Assembly: GCA_028709135.1 (NCBI GenBank)
Contig: JAQVXN010000020.1
Coordinates: 1-14,108 of the forward strand
Source: Bacteroidaceae bacterium
Lineage (GTDB): Bacteria > Bacteroidota > Bacteroidia > Bacteroidales > Bacteroidaceae
DNA length: 14,108 nt
Direction: 5' to 3'
Made by a program: the position numbers and the translations under genes. Shown piece by piece: positions 1 to 6,071 of the stretch (the first letter of the stretch is position 1; the number at the start of each line of letters is the position of its first letter). The notes beneath the pieces were generated by a model. That model had not been told where the DNA came from, ran no database searches, and worked only from the letters and a program-made list of their open reading frames with translations.

Positions 1-63
1 GCAGTGCGTCACAAAGAAAACGCGACGCGTCACAAAAGAAACGCAGTGCGTCATCAATAATGA
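1..63. repeat. 21-bp tandem repeat, about 2.5 units, truncated by the window edge
   Basis: Two full 21-bp units (1-21 and 22-42) are followed by a third (43-63) that matches over its first 11 bases, GCAGTGCGTCA, and then decays. Units 1 and 2 differ at a few positions. Because 21 is a multiple of three, the repeat reads as a 7-residue repeat in every frame. All three plus frames are open here; one ends at a TAA at 58-60 with the tail AVRHQ. On the minus strand an ATG at 52-54 opens a frame running off the left edge and beginning MTHCVSF. It could be the end of a repeat-containing gene or a non-coding minisatellite; nothing here decides between them. Confidence 0.75.
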
Positions 64-364
64 AACAAGGTAAAATTACAAAGGATTGTTGAAATGAAGA
101 AATAAATAGCGAAAATATTCTTTGAAAAACCCAAAAAACTTTTGTAATTCCGATGAAGAAAACTTTAGAAACGTTCTGAAAGTACTTTGTGGCTAGTGGT
201 TTAGAATAGTTGAGGCAATCTTGTTAAGGTAGATTTGTCTGGGAAGTTCTGAAAAAGTCCTAAAGAATTTGTGGCCTTGTGTACGCAAAAAATACATCTT
301 TAGGAGTAAAGGTGTTGATGAGGCTAGAAGTGTGGGGAGAATAACGATTCTGTGAGAAAAAGGG
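64..364. other. AT-rich intergenic stretch with no recognisable gene
   Basis: About 300 bases lie between the repeat and the stop codon of the S41 peptidase gene. I see no open frame of useful length, no tRNA-like fold and no convincing terminator hairpin directly after the peptidase stop. A TAGATTTG sequence at 230-237 matches the Bacteroidota -7 element on the plus strand, but no plus-strand gene follows it. The stretch probably holds the 3' untranslated region of the minus-strand transcript. Confidence 0.5.
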
Positions 365-2026
365 TTACTTCTTTTTCAATAGTTTGTTATATTCGGCCGG
401 ATGGCGAAGGAGGGAAATGGCATCGTGCAAGACGGAGTCTGTCTTAAACCCATTTTCAATCATACCTTTTTGATAGTAGTATCGATTGCAGATTTCTTTG
501 TTGAGAAGTTGCTTGATTTCCTTTTCCCAAGTGTCGAGGTCTCCACTCAGATTGTGTTGTAATTTCTTTTCCAATGCAGCAATTTCCGGGGCGGCAGTCT
601 TGTCATAACCTTCGAAGTGTGCAATTTTCTTTAATTCCTGCAAAGCCTTATAGGTCTGACGATCATAGGTGAAATCACTCTTAACGAGTGAATCTTTGAA
701 AGCTTGGTAATCTTGGTCCGTAATGGAAAATTCTGCAGCAGGGGCTATGGAGGTATGATGAATGCGATATTGGGTGACGAAATCAAAAAATTGGTCACTG
801 ATACGAAGGTATGCGAGTAAATGTGGCAGGCTGTCGGCTTTTGAAATCACATCGGGAGTGATGCCGCCTCCATCACGAACTTTGCGTCCTGCAACGGTGT
901 GGAATACGTGGGTCAAACTATCCGGTGTGCGATAGACTTCTCCGTCCTGACTGCGATGACTGTAATCCAAAGCCTGAATGCAACGTCCGCTGGGAATGTA
1001 ATAATGGCTCGTGGTCAGTTTGAGTAATCCACCGTAGGGTAATTCATGGGGTTGCTGAACGAGTCCTTTTCCAAAAGTACGTTGCCCGAGTATTACGGCG
1101 CGATCTAAATCTTGCAACGCTCCACAAGTGATTTCGGATGCTGAAGCAGATTGACCATTCACAAGGACTACAAGGGGAATTTGAAGGTCTTCCGGCTCGC
1201 GACGTGTAAAATAGGACGAGTTTGCAGACTTTGTTTTACCTTTCATCTGCAAAATGAGTTTGCCTTTCGGCACAAAGAGATTTACAATGTTTACAGCTTC
1301 GATGGCGAGACCTCCGCCATTATTGCGAATGTCTAGAATTAATGAACGAGCTCCTTTTTGTTTGAGTTCATGAAGAGCCTGTTGCACGTTTTGAGCACAA
1401 TCTTTGGTGAAGGTGCTGAGAAAAATAAAGCCGATGCTGTCGGTGACCATACCGTAGTAAGGTACAGCCGGTAATTGTATGGCAGCGCGGGTAAATTTGA
1501 AAGTTTTCAAATCTTTCTCTCCCGGGCGCTGTATGATCAACGTTATTTGTGTGTTCGGGTCTCCGCGTAGACGATTGCTTACAGACGAGGTGTAATCTTC
1601 AATAGTCTGACTGCCTTTAACATTTACGTCTTTGCCGTCAATGCTCATAATGATATCTCCGGCACGTATACCGGCATTAACAGCCGGCATGTTCTCGTAA
1701 GGGTCGTTAATGATGCAGCGGTCTTTGGCTTTGTTATAGCTGATACGGGCGCCAATGCCAGCATATTTGCCTGTTGTCATGGTTTCCAAATCGCGTGTTT
1801 CCTTTTCCGGAAAATATTCCGTATACGGGTCAAGACCATCGAGCAAATAATTAATGGCCTCGTCAATTTGTTTTTCTGCCTGTAAACTATCTACATAGTA
1901 GAGGTCAAGTGTTTTATAGATGGAGTTGAATATTTCAAGGTTTTTGGAAACTTCGAAATTATGGTTTGTCTGCCCCATGACGGCAGTGGTGAAGAGGAGA
2001 AAGAAAATGATGAATTTAAATTTCAT
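365..2026 (-). CDS. S41 family C-terminal processing peptidase (CtpA/Prc type), exported
   Basis: This is a serine protease of the tail-specific (CtpA/Prc/CtpB) family, which cleaves periplasmic or envelope proteins near their C-termini. The 553-residue product starts with a signal peptide (about 1-18, ending AVMG before QT), so it should act outside the cytoplasm. A PDZ domain spans about residues 85-178. The S41 core follows: the catalytic serine is S295 in GQSASASE, the lysine K320 in FGKG and the glutamine Q324. The 25-residue Ser-Lys spacing equals that of E. coli Prc. Residues from about 400 to 553 form a charged, mostly helical C-terminal extension I cannot assign. The gene follows the PfkB kinase by 35 bp on the same strand, so the two are probably cotranscribed. 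No Shine-Dalgarno is visible. The substrate cannot be read from the sequence. Confidence 0.93.
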   Translation of the reverse strand: MKFKFIIFFLLFTTAVMGQTNHNFEVSKNLEIFNSIYKTLDLYYVDSLQAEKQIDEAINYLLDGLDPYTEYFPEKETRDLETMTTGKYAGIGARISYNKAKDRCIINDPYENMPAVNAGIRAGDIIMSIDGKDVNVKGSQTIEDYTSSVSNRLRGDPNTQITLIIQRPGEKDLKTFKFTRAAIQLPAVPYYGMVTDSIGFIFLSTFTKDCAQNVQQALHELKQKGARSLILDIRNNGGGLAIEAVNIVNLFVPKGKLILQMKGKTKSANSSYFTRREPEDLQIPLVVLVNGQSASASEITCGALQDLDRAVILGQRTFGKGLVQQPHELPYGGLLKLTTSHYYIPSGRCIQALDYSHRSQDGEVYRTPDSLTHVFHTVAGRKVRDGGGITPDVISKADSLPHLLAYLRISDQFFDFVTQYRIHHTSIAPAAEFSITDQDYQAFKDSLVKSDFTYDRQTYKALQELKKIAHFEGYDKTAAPEIAALEKKLQHNLSGDLDTWEKEIKQLLNKEICNRYYYQKGMIENGFKTDSVLHDAISLLRHPAEYNKLLKKK

Positions 2027-2061
2027 TGCTTAATGGTAGAATTGTGAGTTAGAATATGAGT

Positions 2062-3045
2062 TTAGTTTGCAGCTCGCAGCTGTTTCAAGGTTTGTGTCCA
2101 TTCATCTGGCTTGAGCGTAGTACCGATGACTTGAATCACGGCTCCGGCCAGAATGCCACCTTGACGAATGCAATTTTGAAAGGGTTTTTCATGAACGGAA
2201 GCTTCGAGAAATCCTGCAGCGAAATAATCTCCCGCGCCGGTAGTGTCAATGATGTTGTTTACTTTTTCTGCGGGGCATTCGTGATAAGTGTTGTTCGCGA
2301 AGACACTGGAGCCCTGACTACCTAATTTTACTACTGCAACGGGACAGAGTTTTCCCAATTCACGGGCGGCTTCTTTTATATCGCGGCCTATGAAGGCACG
2401 GGCTTCTTCTTCATTTGCAAAGACAATGTCCACATAACGGGCTAATAGGGATTTAAAGAAATCATGGTCACTTTCTACAATATTGTAACTAGCCAAGTCC
2501 AGGCAAATCGTCATTCTTCTCCGTTTTGCCAAGTCCATGGTATGTTCAATAAGTTCATGGTTTTGAACCATGTAACCTTCTACGTAAAGAATGTCGTAGC
2601 CTTCAAGCATATGGGAGTTGATGTCTTGTGCGCTGAGTCCGGCAGAAACTCCCAAATAGGTAGCGAAAGTGCGCTGCCCGTCGGGGGTGATAAATGTGGA
2701 CGCGATGCCGGTGGAGCCGGAGTCTTTGCAGATAAGAGAAGTGTGTACCCCTGAATTCTCTAACTCGGAACGGAAAAAGAGTCCAAATTCGTCGGGAGCC
2801 GTTTTACCTATAAAACCAGTGTCGACACCCATGTGAGCCAGAGCTTTCATGGTGTTAGCAGCAGAACCTCCCGAAGCTCTCGTATGCTCGAAAGTGCGCA
2901 TGCGCTTGCTGATCAATGCTAATTCTTCCGAGTCGATTAACTGCATAGAGCCTTTAGGTAAATTCATTTCATCTAATAATTCTTCATGATTCACTCGAGC
3001 CAGAATATCTACCAAACTGTTTCCTATCCCAATTATTTTCTGCAT
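2062..3045 (-). CDS. PfkB/ribokinase family carbohydrate or nucleoside kinase (adenosine kinase-like)
   Basis: This cytoplasmic kinase phosphorylates a sugar or nucleoside with ATP. From the start chosen here it has 327 residues, usual for the family. It opens with the strand MQKIIGIGNSLVDIL. The PfkB N-terminal signature GGSAAN lies at about 59-64, the NEEEA segment at about 211-215, and the C-terminal signature DTTGAGD at 267-273, with D273 as the expected catalytic base. The GIGNSLVDI opening resembles adenosine kinase-like members, but the substrate is not certain. An in-frame ATG 96 bases upstream is unlikely to be used: the extension is unlike the family, and a -7 promoter match (3066-3073) lies downstream of it. 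The S41 peptidase gene follows at 35 bp. Confidence 0.9.
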   Translation of the reverse strand: MQKIIGIGNSLVDILARVNHEELLDEMNLPKGSMQLIDSEELALISKRMRTFEHTRASGGSAANTMKALAHMGVDTGFIGKTAPDEFGLFFRSELENSGVHTSLICKDSGSTGIASTFITPDGQRTFATYLGVSAGLSAQDINSHMLEGYDILYVEGYMVQNHELIEHTMDLAKRRRMTICLDLASYNIVESDHDFFKSLLARYVDIVFANEEEARAFIGRDIKEAARELGKLCPVAVVKLGSQGSSVFANNTYHECPAEKVNNIIDTTGAGDYFAAGFLEASVHEKPFQNCIRQGGILAGAVIQVIGTTLKPDEWTQTLKQLRAAN

Positions 3046-3065
3046 GATTTTTCTAAATTTCTCCG

Positions 3066-3073
3066 CAAAGATA
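3066..3073 (-). promoter_or_regulatory. Putative -7 promoter element for the PfkB kinase operon
   Basis: On the minus strand the sequence reads TATCTTTG, a full match to the Bacteroidota -7 consensus TAnnTTTG. It would start transcription about 10-15 bases before the ATG at 3045. No good TTTG -33 element lies at the usual distance; the nearest TTTG is only 10 bases upstream. The position supports the shorter start of the kinase. Confidence 0.45.
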
Positions 3074-3103
3074 TTGCTATTTTCAAAAATATAGCTACTT
3101 TTG
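3073..3103 (+). promoter_or_regulatory. Promoter of the tandem tRNA-Asn genes
   Basis: ATTG at 3073-3076 and TACTTTTG at 3096-3103 are 19 bases apart and match the Bacteroidota -33 (TTTG) and -7 (TAnnTTTG) elements. Transcription would begin near 3110, about 25 bases before the first tRNA. The -33 box abuts the -7 box of the opposing kinase promoter. Confidence 0.65.
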
Positions 3104-3134
3104 CACCGCAAACAAGAAATTTTTGTTTCGCACT

Positions 3135-3208
3135 GCTTCAATAGCTCAGTTGGTTAGAGCACCTGACTGTTAATCAGGGGGTCGTTGGTTCAAGCCCATC
3201 TTGAAGCG
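3135..3208 (+). tRNA. tRNA-Asn (anticodon GTT), copy 1
   Basis: The full cloverleaf is visible. The acceptor stem GCTTCAA pairs with TTGAAGC, the D stem is GCTC/GAGC, and the anticodon stem is CCTGA/TCAGG around loop CTGTTAA. The anticodon GTT is at 3169-3171. The variable loop has 5 nt and the T loop is TTCAAGC. The T stem GTTGG/CCATC holds one T.T mismatch at its second pair. The discriminator is G and CCA is not encoded. It decodes AAC and AAU. A second identical copy follows after 24 bases. Confidence 0.97.
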
Positions 3209-3232
3209 CTGTTCGTGAAAATAAAGTTTTTT

Positions 3233-3306
3233 GCTTCAATAGCTCAGTTGGTTAGAGCACCTGACTGTTAATCAGGGGGTCGTTGGTTCAAGCCCATCTT
3301 GAAGCG
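3233..3306 (+). tRNA. tRNA-Asn (anticodon GTT), copy 2
   Basis: It is identical to copy 1 over all 74 bases, with a 98-bp period and the anticodon at 3267-3269. The T.T mismatch in the T stem and the absence of an encoded CCA are shared. It is probably transcribed with copy 1 from the promoter at 3073-3103 and ended by the terminator that begins at 3316. Confidence 0.97.
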
Positions 3307-3315
3307 CCTGAAAAG

Positions 3316-3344
3316 AGTTGCACCTTTGTGTGTGACTTTTTTTT
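3316..3344 (+). terminator. Rho-independent terminator of the tRNA-Asn unit
   Basis: AGTTGCAC (3316-3323) pairs with GTGTGACT (3330-3337) as an 8-bp stem with two G.T wobbles and a 6-base loop. It is flanked by an A-rich 5' side and a run of T from 3337 to 3344. It overlaps the stop codon of the convergent DUF190 gene. Confidence 0.75.
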
Positions 3345-3699
3345 ATTTGGTTTCGTTTCCACGCTTTGAGAATACGATGTCTACGTCATGGCAAGTAACT
3401 AAACAGCCCTTTGGCAGCATTTCTAACCAAGGACGCATTTTTTCAATGAAACCGGAAATCTTTTCTGCGTTATCAATGAACTCTATGACAACAGGTACTT
3501 TCTCGGTAAATTCCCAAAAAGAAGACGTCACAATGTTACTGCTGGCTCCATAGCCCATGATGCCTTTGTATACCGTAGCTCCTGAAAGTCCATAACGCTT
3601 AGCGGCGTAAATCAGAGAGGAGTATACGGAGGTGAACCGGATTTTATCCGTGTTGCTTAAATAGAATTTTAATTCCTTTACTACAGCTGTTTTATCCAT
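3343..3699 (-). CDS. DUF190 family protein, partner of CrcB
   Basis: This small soluble protein of 118 residues belongs to the DUF190 (COG1993) family, whose biochemical role is not established. Family features are the central GLSGATVYKGIMGYG segment (37-51) and the strand PVVIEFID (69-76). There is no signal peptide or membrane segment. Its start ATG (3697-3699) overlaps the last 8 bases of crcB, so the two are translationally coupled and share the riboswitch-controlled transcript. Genomic pairing of DUF190 with crcB is common, which suggests a role in fluoride handling, perhaps binding to or regulating the channel. That role is inference. The stop codon lies inside the T tract of the opposing tRNA terminator. 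Confidence 0.88.
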   Translation of the reverse strand: MDKTAVVKELKFYLSNTDKIRFTSVYSSLIYAAKRYGLSGATVYKGIMGYGASSNIVTSSFWEFTEKVPVVIEFIDNAEKISGFIEKMRPWLEMLPKGCLVTCHDVDIVFSKRGNETK

Positions 3700-4072
3700 A
3701 ACATTTAATAATGAAATGTCCCAGAGCTAGCAACAAAAAGCCTCCTCCAAGACTAATGGCAGAATAGAGGGCGAATAGAAGAATGTTGCCGTCTTTTGCT
3801 AATTGAAAGTTTTCGTTCATAAAGGTAGAGAAAGTGGTGAATCCTCCACAGAACCCTACTGTAAGAAAAAGTCTGAGATTTGGACTCATCAGGGCTCCTC
3901 GATCAAATAGACCATAAAACAAACCTATCAGGAAACATCCTAATAAATTGACGGCCATGGTGCCAAAAGGAAACTGCATGAACGCAGCCTGCTGTATGCC
4001 TTTTGAAAGATAATAGCGCAAAACGCCGCCTGTAAAACTCCCCAGGCCAATACACATAATAGTTCTGAACAT
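3692..4072 (-). CDS. crcB: Fluoride ion channel/exporter CrcB (Fluc)
   Basis: This inner-membrane fluoride channel lets the cell rid itself of fluoride. The family works as an antiparallel dimer of four-helix subunits with a central sodium ion. At 126 residues it has the usual length and four hydrophobic segments. Hallmarks are GGVLRY (15-20), the pore asparagine N42 in MAVNLLG, and GFCGGFTTFSTF (73-84), which carries the Na-site turn and the phenylalanine-box residues F81 and F84. There is a single crcB copy in this window, consistent with a homodimer. It lies 38 bases downstream of a fluoride riboswitch aptamer and overlaps the DUF190 gene by 8 bases. Confidence 0.96.
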   Translation of the reverse strand: MFRTIMCIGLGSFTGGVLRYYLSKGIQQAAFMQFPFGTMAVNLLGCFLIGLFYGLFDRGALMSPNLRLFLTVGFCGGFTTFSTFMNENFQLAKDGNILLFALYSAISLGGGFLLLALGHFIIKCYG

Positions 4073-4110
4073 CTGTAGATCGATGAATAAAATATTAAAG
4101 TAAAAAATAA

Positions 4111-4158
4111 GTAGGTATCATCAACTCTGGAGAGTGGTTAAAGGCAGATGCCATTGCC
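4111..4158 (-). ncRNA. Fluoride riboswitch (crcB motif) in the crcB leader
   Basis: Read on the minus strand, a 48-base aptamer fits the crcB motif. Stem P1 is GGCA (4158-4155) with TGCC (4146-4143), enclosing loop ATGGCATC. The joining strand TTTAACC follows. Stem P2 is ACTC (4135-4132) with GAGT (4127-4124) around TCCA. The hallmark TGATG (4123-4119) comes next, then ATACCTAC. The pseudoknot pairs loop GGCAT (4152-4148) with ATACC (4118-4114), with one C.A mismatch (C4150 x A4116). The parts match the Pseudomonas syringae and Thermotoga petrophila aptamers as I recall them, down to TGATG after P2. The 38-base stretch to the crcB ATG begins with a T-rich tract. I see no strong terminator stem there, so the switching mechanism is unclear. 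Confidence 0.9.
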
Positions 4159-4168
4159 GTAATCGCTG

Positions 4169-4176
4169 CAAAATTA
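4169..4176 (-). promoter_or_regulatory. Putative -7 promoter element of the riboswitch-crcB-DUF190 operon
   Basis: The minus strand reads TAATTTTG, a full match to TAnnTTTG. The predicted start, about 7 bases downstream near 4162, falls just before the aptamer at 4158. A weak TTTC lies at roughly the -33 position. The placement agrees with the riboswitch being the 5' end of the transcript. Confidence 0.6.
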
Positions 4177-4272
4177 GCGAAACTTTTCCTTATGAAAGGA
4201 TTTAGCCAATAAAAGCTTTGGAGGTAAAACGATTTTCTTGTGAAATCATGAATTCAGCCGGTTGGTTATGGC

Positions 4273-4280
4273 TATCTTTG
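4273..4280 (+). promoter_or_regulatory. Putative -7 promoter element of the dipeptidase gene
   Basis: TATCTTTG matches TAnnTTTG and lies 25 bases before the ATG at 4306, giving a short leader. No clear -33 box is seen at the expected distance. Confidence 0.5.
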
Positions 4281-4305
4281 TAGGACCATATATAATAAGG
4301 TATAA

Positions 4306-4980
4306 ATGAAAATTCGGATTGTGATTGTTTTTGTGTTTTTCGTCGTAGGCTTTGTAAAAATCAATGCGCAAATTTCGGTTACAGAGCGGCAGATGGAAAA
4401 AGAAGGTATGGTAGATATTCATACCGTGGACCAAAGTATTTATGTGAGTTTGATGTATGGACGTGCGGATAATTTTACGGGGAAACGACTCTATACGGAC
4501 TTAACGCACGCCTATTTACATCCCAAAGCCGCAAAGGCCTTAGCGAGAGCTCAAAAGTATCTTCAAAAAGAGCATCCAGAATGGAGTCTGATTATTTTCG
4601 ATGCTTGCCGGCCTATGCACATTCAGCAAAAGATGTGGAATGTGGTGAAGGGCACGGCAGTAGAAAATTACGTGAGTAATCCTGCGCGTGGTGGCGGTTT
4701 GCATAACTATGGGATGGCGGTGGACATTTCCCTTTGCAATTTAAAGGGCGACACTTTAAAAATGGGCTCAAAAGTGGACCACATGAGCAAACTTTCACAT
4801 ATTGATCAGGAATACCTGTTGCTGAAACATCACCAAATAAGTTCTACAGCTTTGGAAAACAGGCAACTCCTGCGTCGCATCATGAGGAAAGCCGGTTTCC
4901 GCCCCCTCAGAACGGAGTGGTGGCATTTCAATCTGATTTCGCGCGCTACAGCGAAAAAGTATTATAAATATGTGAAATAG
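4306..4980 (+). CDS. Exported D-Ala-D-Ala dipeptidase (peptidase M15D, VanX/DdpX family)
   Basis: This zinc dipeptidase hydrolyses D-Ala-D-Ala. The 224-residue protein has an N-terminal signal peptide (1-21 or 22, ending INAQ), so it should act in the periplasm, unlike cytoplasmic VanX of resistance clusters. Active-site residues are all present: R102 in DACRP, zinc ligands H133 and D140 in GLHNYGMAVD, and E204 (catalytic base) and H207 (zinc ligand) in EWWHF. The length is close to the family norm of about 200 plus the signal. No vanH or vanA ligase lies nearby, so a resistance role is not supported. Recycling or scavenging of wall-derived D-Ala-D-Ala is more likely. It converges on the Gate-domain gene across a hairpin. 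Confidence 0.92.
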   Translation: MKIRIVIVFVFFVVGFVKINAQISVTERQMEKEGMVDIHTVDQSIYVSLMYGRADNFTGKRLYTDLTHAYLHPKAAKALARAQKYLQKEHPEWSLIIFDACRPMHIQQKMWNVVKGTAVENYVSNPARGGGLHNYGMAVDISLCNLKGDTLKMGSKVDHMSKLSHIDQEYLLLKHHQISSTALENRQLLRRIMRKAGFRPLRTEWWHFNLISRATAKKYYKYVK

Positions 4981-5001
4981 GAATGAAGTAATTTGGGTGT
5001 T

Positions 5002-5042
5002 CTCTCTGTCTTCCATTTGTTTGAAAAAATCTCGACAGAGAG
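5002..5042. terminator. Hairpin between convergent genes, possible bidirectional terminator
   Basis: CTCTCTGTC (5002-5010) and GACAGAGAG (5034-5042) form a perfect 9-bp inverted repeat around a 23-base loop, 21 bases after the dipeptidase stop and 48 bases from the stop of the opposing gene. There is no immediate T run on the plus side (only TTTT at 5051-5054), so termination is plausible rather than certain. Confidence 0.5.
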
Positions 5043-5090
5043 GATGAGCGTTTTAAAAAATCCAGAATTATACGGGATGCAGCAAGCCGA

Positions 5091-6038
5091 TTAATGGTGA
5101 TGGCATGTCGCTAGGAAAAGAGTTCTCATGTGGAGGATAAGCTTACGTCCCCAGACCACAATAAGGGCAAAAATTAAGCGGGAAGAAACAATCCAAAATG
5201 CACTGATACCTATGGCTGCAAAGATGGAGGTGTCTTCCAGCAGAGAATGGTTCATGATAAGGTGATAGTTTACGTCGTTAGCTTGTTCTTTTGTGATGAG
5301 TTTTTTTTCTAACATGTCCATCATAACGGCACCTCCGTAGGAAATGCCCAGAATGTTACCCACCAACCAAAGATATGCAGCATCTTCAGGTAATCCGAAG
5401 ACTTTCATCAAAGGTCTTAGAGAACGCGACAGTCGTGGCATAAGATGATGGATTTGTATGATTTGCTGGATGAACATTAATATATAAATAATGAGGAAAA
5501 TGAGAGCCACCATTTTAGTCATATTTGCAGCCCAATCTTTCAACAAAATTGGAATGGAGGAAATTGCAGCATCATTTTGTGCATAGCTGAAAGTCGCCGT
5601 CATTTGCGGAAGAACCAGATTCAGGTAGAAAGCTGCAATAACGGCCATAGTAAGGCGTAAAATGCACATTTTCAGGAAAGAAGAACCGGTCATTCTGTTC
5701 ACGGCACTTTCTACGGGAAGAGCATGACAGAGGACCATCATGACGCTGAGAATAGTGGCTTCACGCAAAGTTAAGGGAATAGACGTCATCACTGCGATGC
5801 CGGCATAAGTAGTGTTTAAAGCAGTAGTAAAAAATGGAATGGCAGCACGTCCCGGAAGTCCCAAAAAATGGAATAACGGACTAAACCATCGTGCGATTGC
5901 ATCTATAATGCCCCAATATTGTAGCAATCTGACGGCCAACGAGATGGGAAGCATCAACTTGAGTAACCAAAGAGACGTTTTCAGTGTTGGCGGTAAAGCC
6001 TTTTTGGCTGCTATAGAGGCAGTTTGGAAACTATTCAT
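5091..6038 (-). CDS. Integral membrane protein with two Gate (nucleoside recognition) domains
   Basis: This 315-residue multi-pass inner-membrane protein resembles the nucleoside-recognition (Gate) family that also includes SpmA/SpmB and the FeoB membrane core. The substrate is unknown. Hydrophobic segments lie at about 25-43, 65-85, 93-108, 125-145, 175-195, 222-240 and 272-298. Two halves repeat: FLGLPGRAAIPF at 58-69 matches VFGLPEDAAYLW at 213-224, each followed by a T/S-Y-[AG]-G-x-A-V-M segment (77-84 and 233-239). Each half continues with a His-containing helix: CHALPVES at 104-111, and MNHSLLED at 262-269. The protein ends in HHH. A -7 element match lies 26-33 bases upstream of the ATG. 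It stands alone between two plus-strand genes. Confidence 0.82.
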   Translation of the reverse strand: MNSFQTASIAAKKALPPTLKTSLWLLKLMLPISLAVRLLQYWGIIDAIARWFSPLFHFLGLPGRAAIPFFTTALNTTYAGIAVMTSIPLTLREATILSVMMVLCHALPVESAVNRMTGSSFLKMCILRLTMAVIAAFYLNLVLPQMTATFSYAQNDAAISSIPILLKDWAANMTKMVALIFLIIYILMFIQQIIQIHHLMPRLSRSLRPLMKVFGLPEDAAYLWLVGNILGISYGGAVMMDMLEKKLITKEQANDVNYHLIMNHSLLEDTSIFAAIGISAFWIVSSRLIFALIVVWGRKLILHMRTLFLATCHHH

Positions 6039-6063
6039 GAACCGAATCTTTTTATTTCACATG

Positions 6064-6071
6064 CAAAGGTA
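6064..6071 (-). promoter_or_regulatory. Putative -7 promoter element of the Gate-domain gene
   Basis: The minus strand reads TACCTTTG, a full match to TAnnTTTG, 25 bases upstream of the ATG at 6038. No good -33 box is seen. Confidence 0.5.

Noticed and set aside
1..63. CRISPR array
   Set aside because: The units are contiguous 21-mers without unique spacers, and no cas gene is present.
230..237. Plus-strand -7 promoter element TAGATTTG
   Set aside because: No plus-strand gene follows, the -33 box is poor, and it would only transcribe antisense to the S41 gene. Kept as a note only.
174..275. Possible direct repeat, TTCTGAA...TTTGTGGC at 174-193 and 247-275
   Set aside because: The parts match but the spacing between them differs (5 versus 14 bases). 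In AT-rich DNA this is weak.
365..3045. A defence or toxin-antitoxin system formed by the kinase and protease genes
   Set aside because: Both are ordinary housekeeping-type families, close together only as a probable operon, and nothing links them to defence.
3046..3141. N-terminal extension of the PfkB kinase from an upstream in-frame ATG
   Set aside because: The extra 32 residues (cysteine-rich, no family match) precede the normal PfkB opening, would start inside the first tRNA gene, and lie upstream of the likely kinase promoter.
4306..4980. Vancomycin-resistance vanX
   Set aside because: There is no vanA/vanH-type ligase or dehydrogenase or two-component pair nearby, and the enzyme carries an export signal. 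Family membership alone does not imply resistance.
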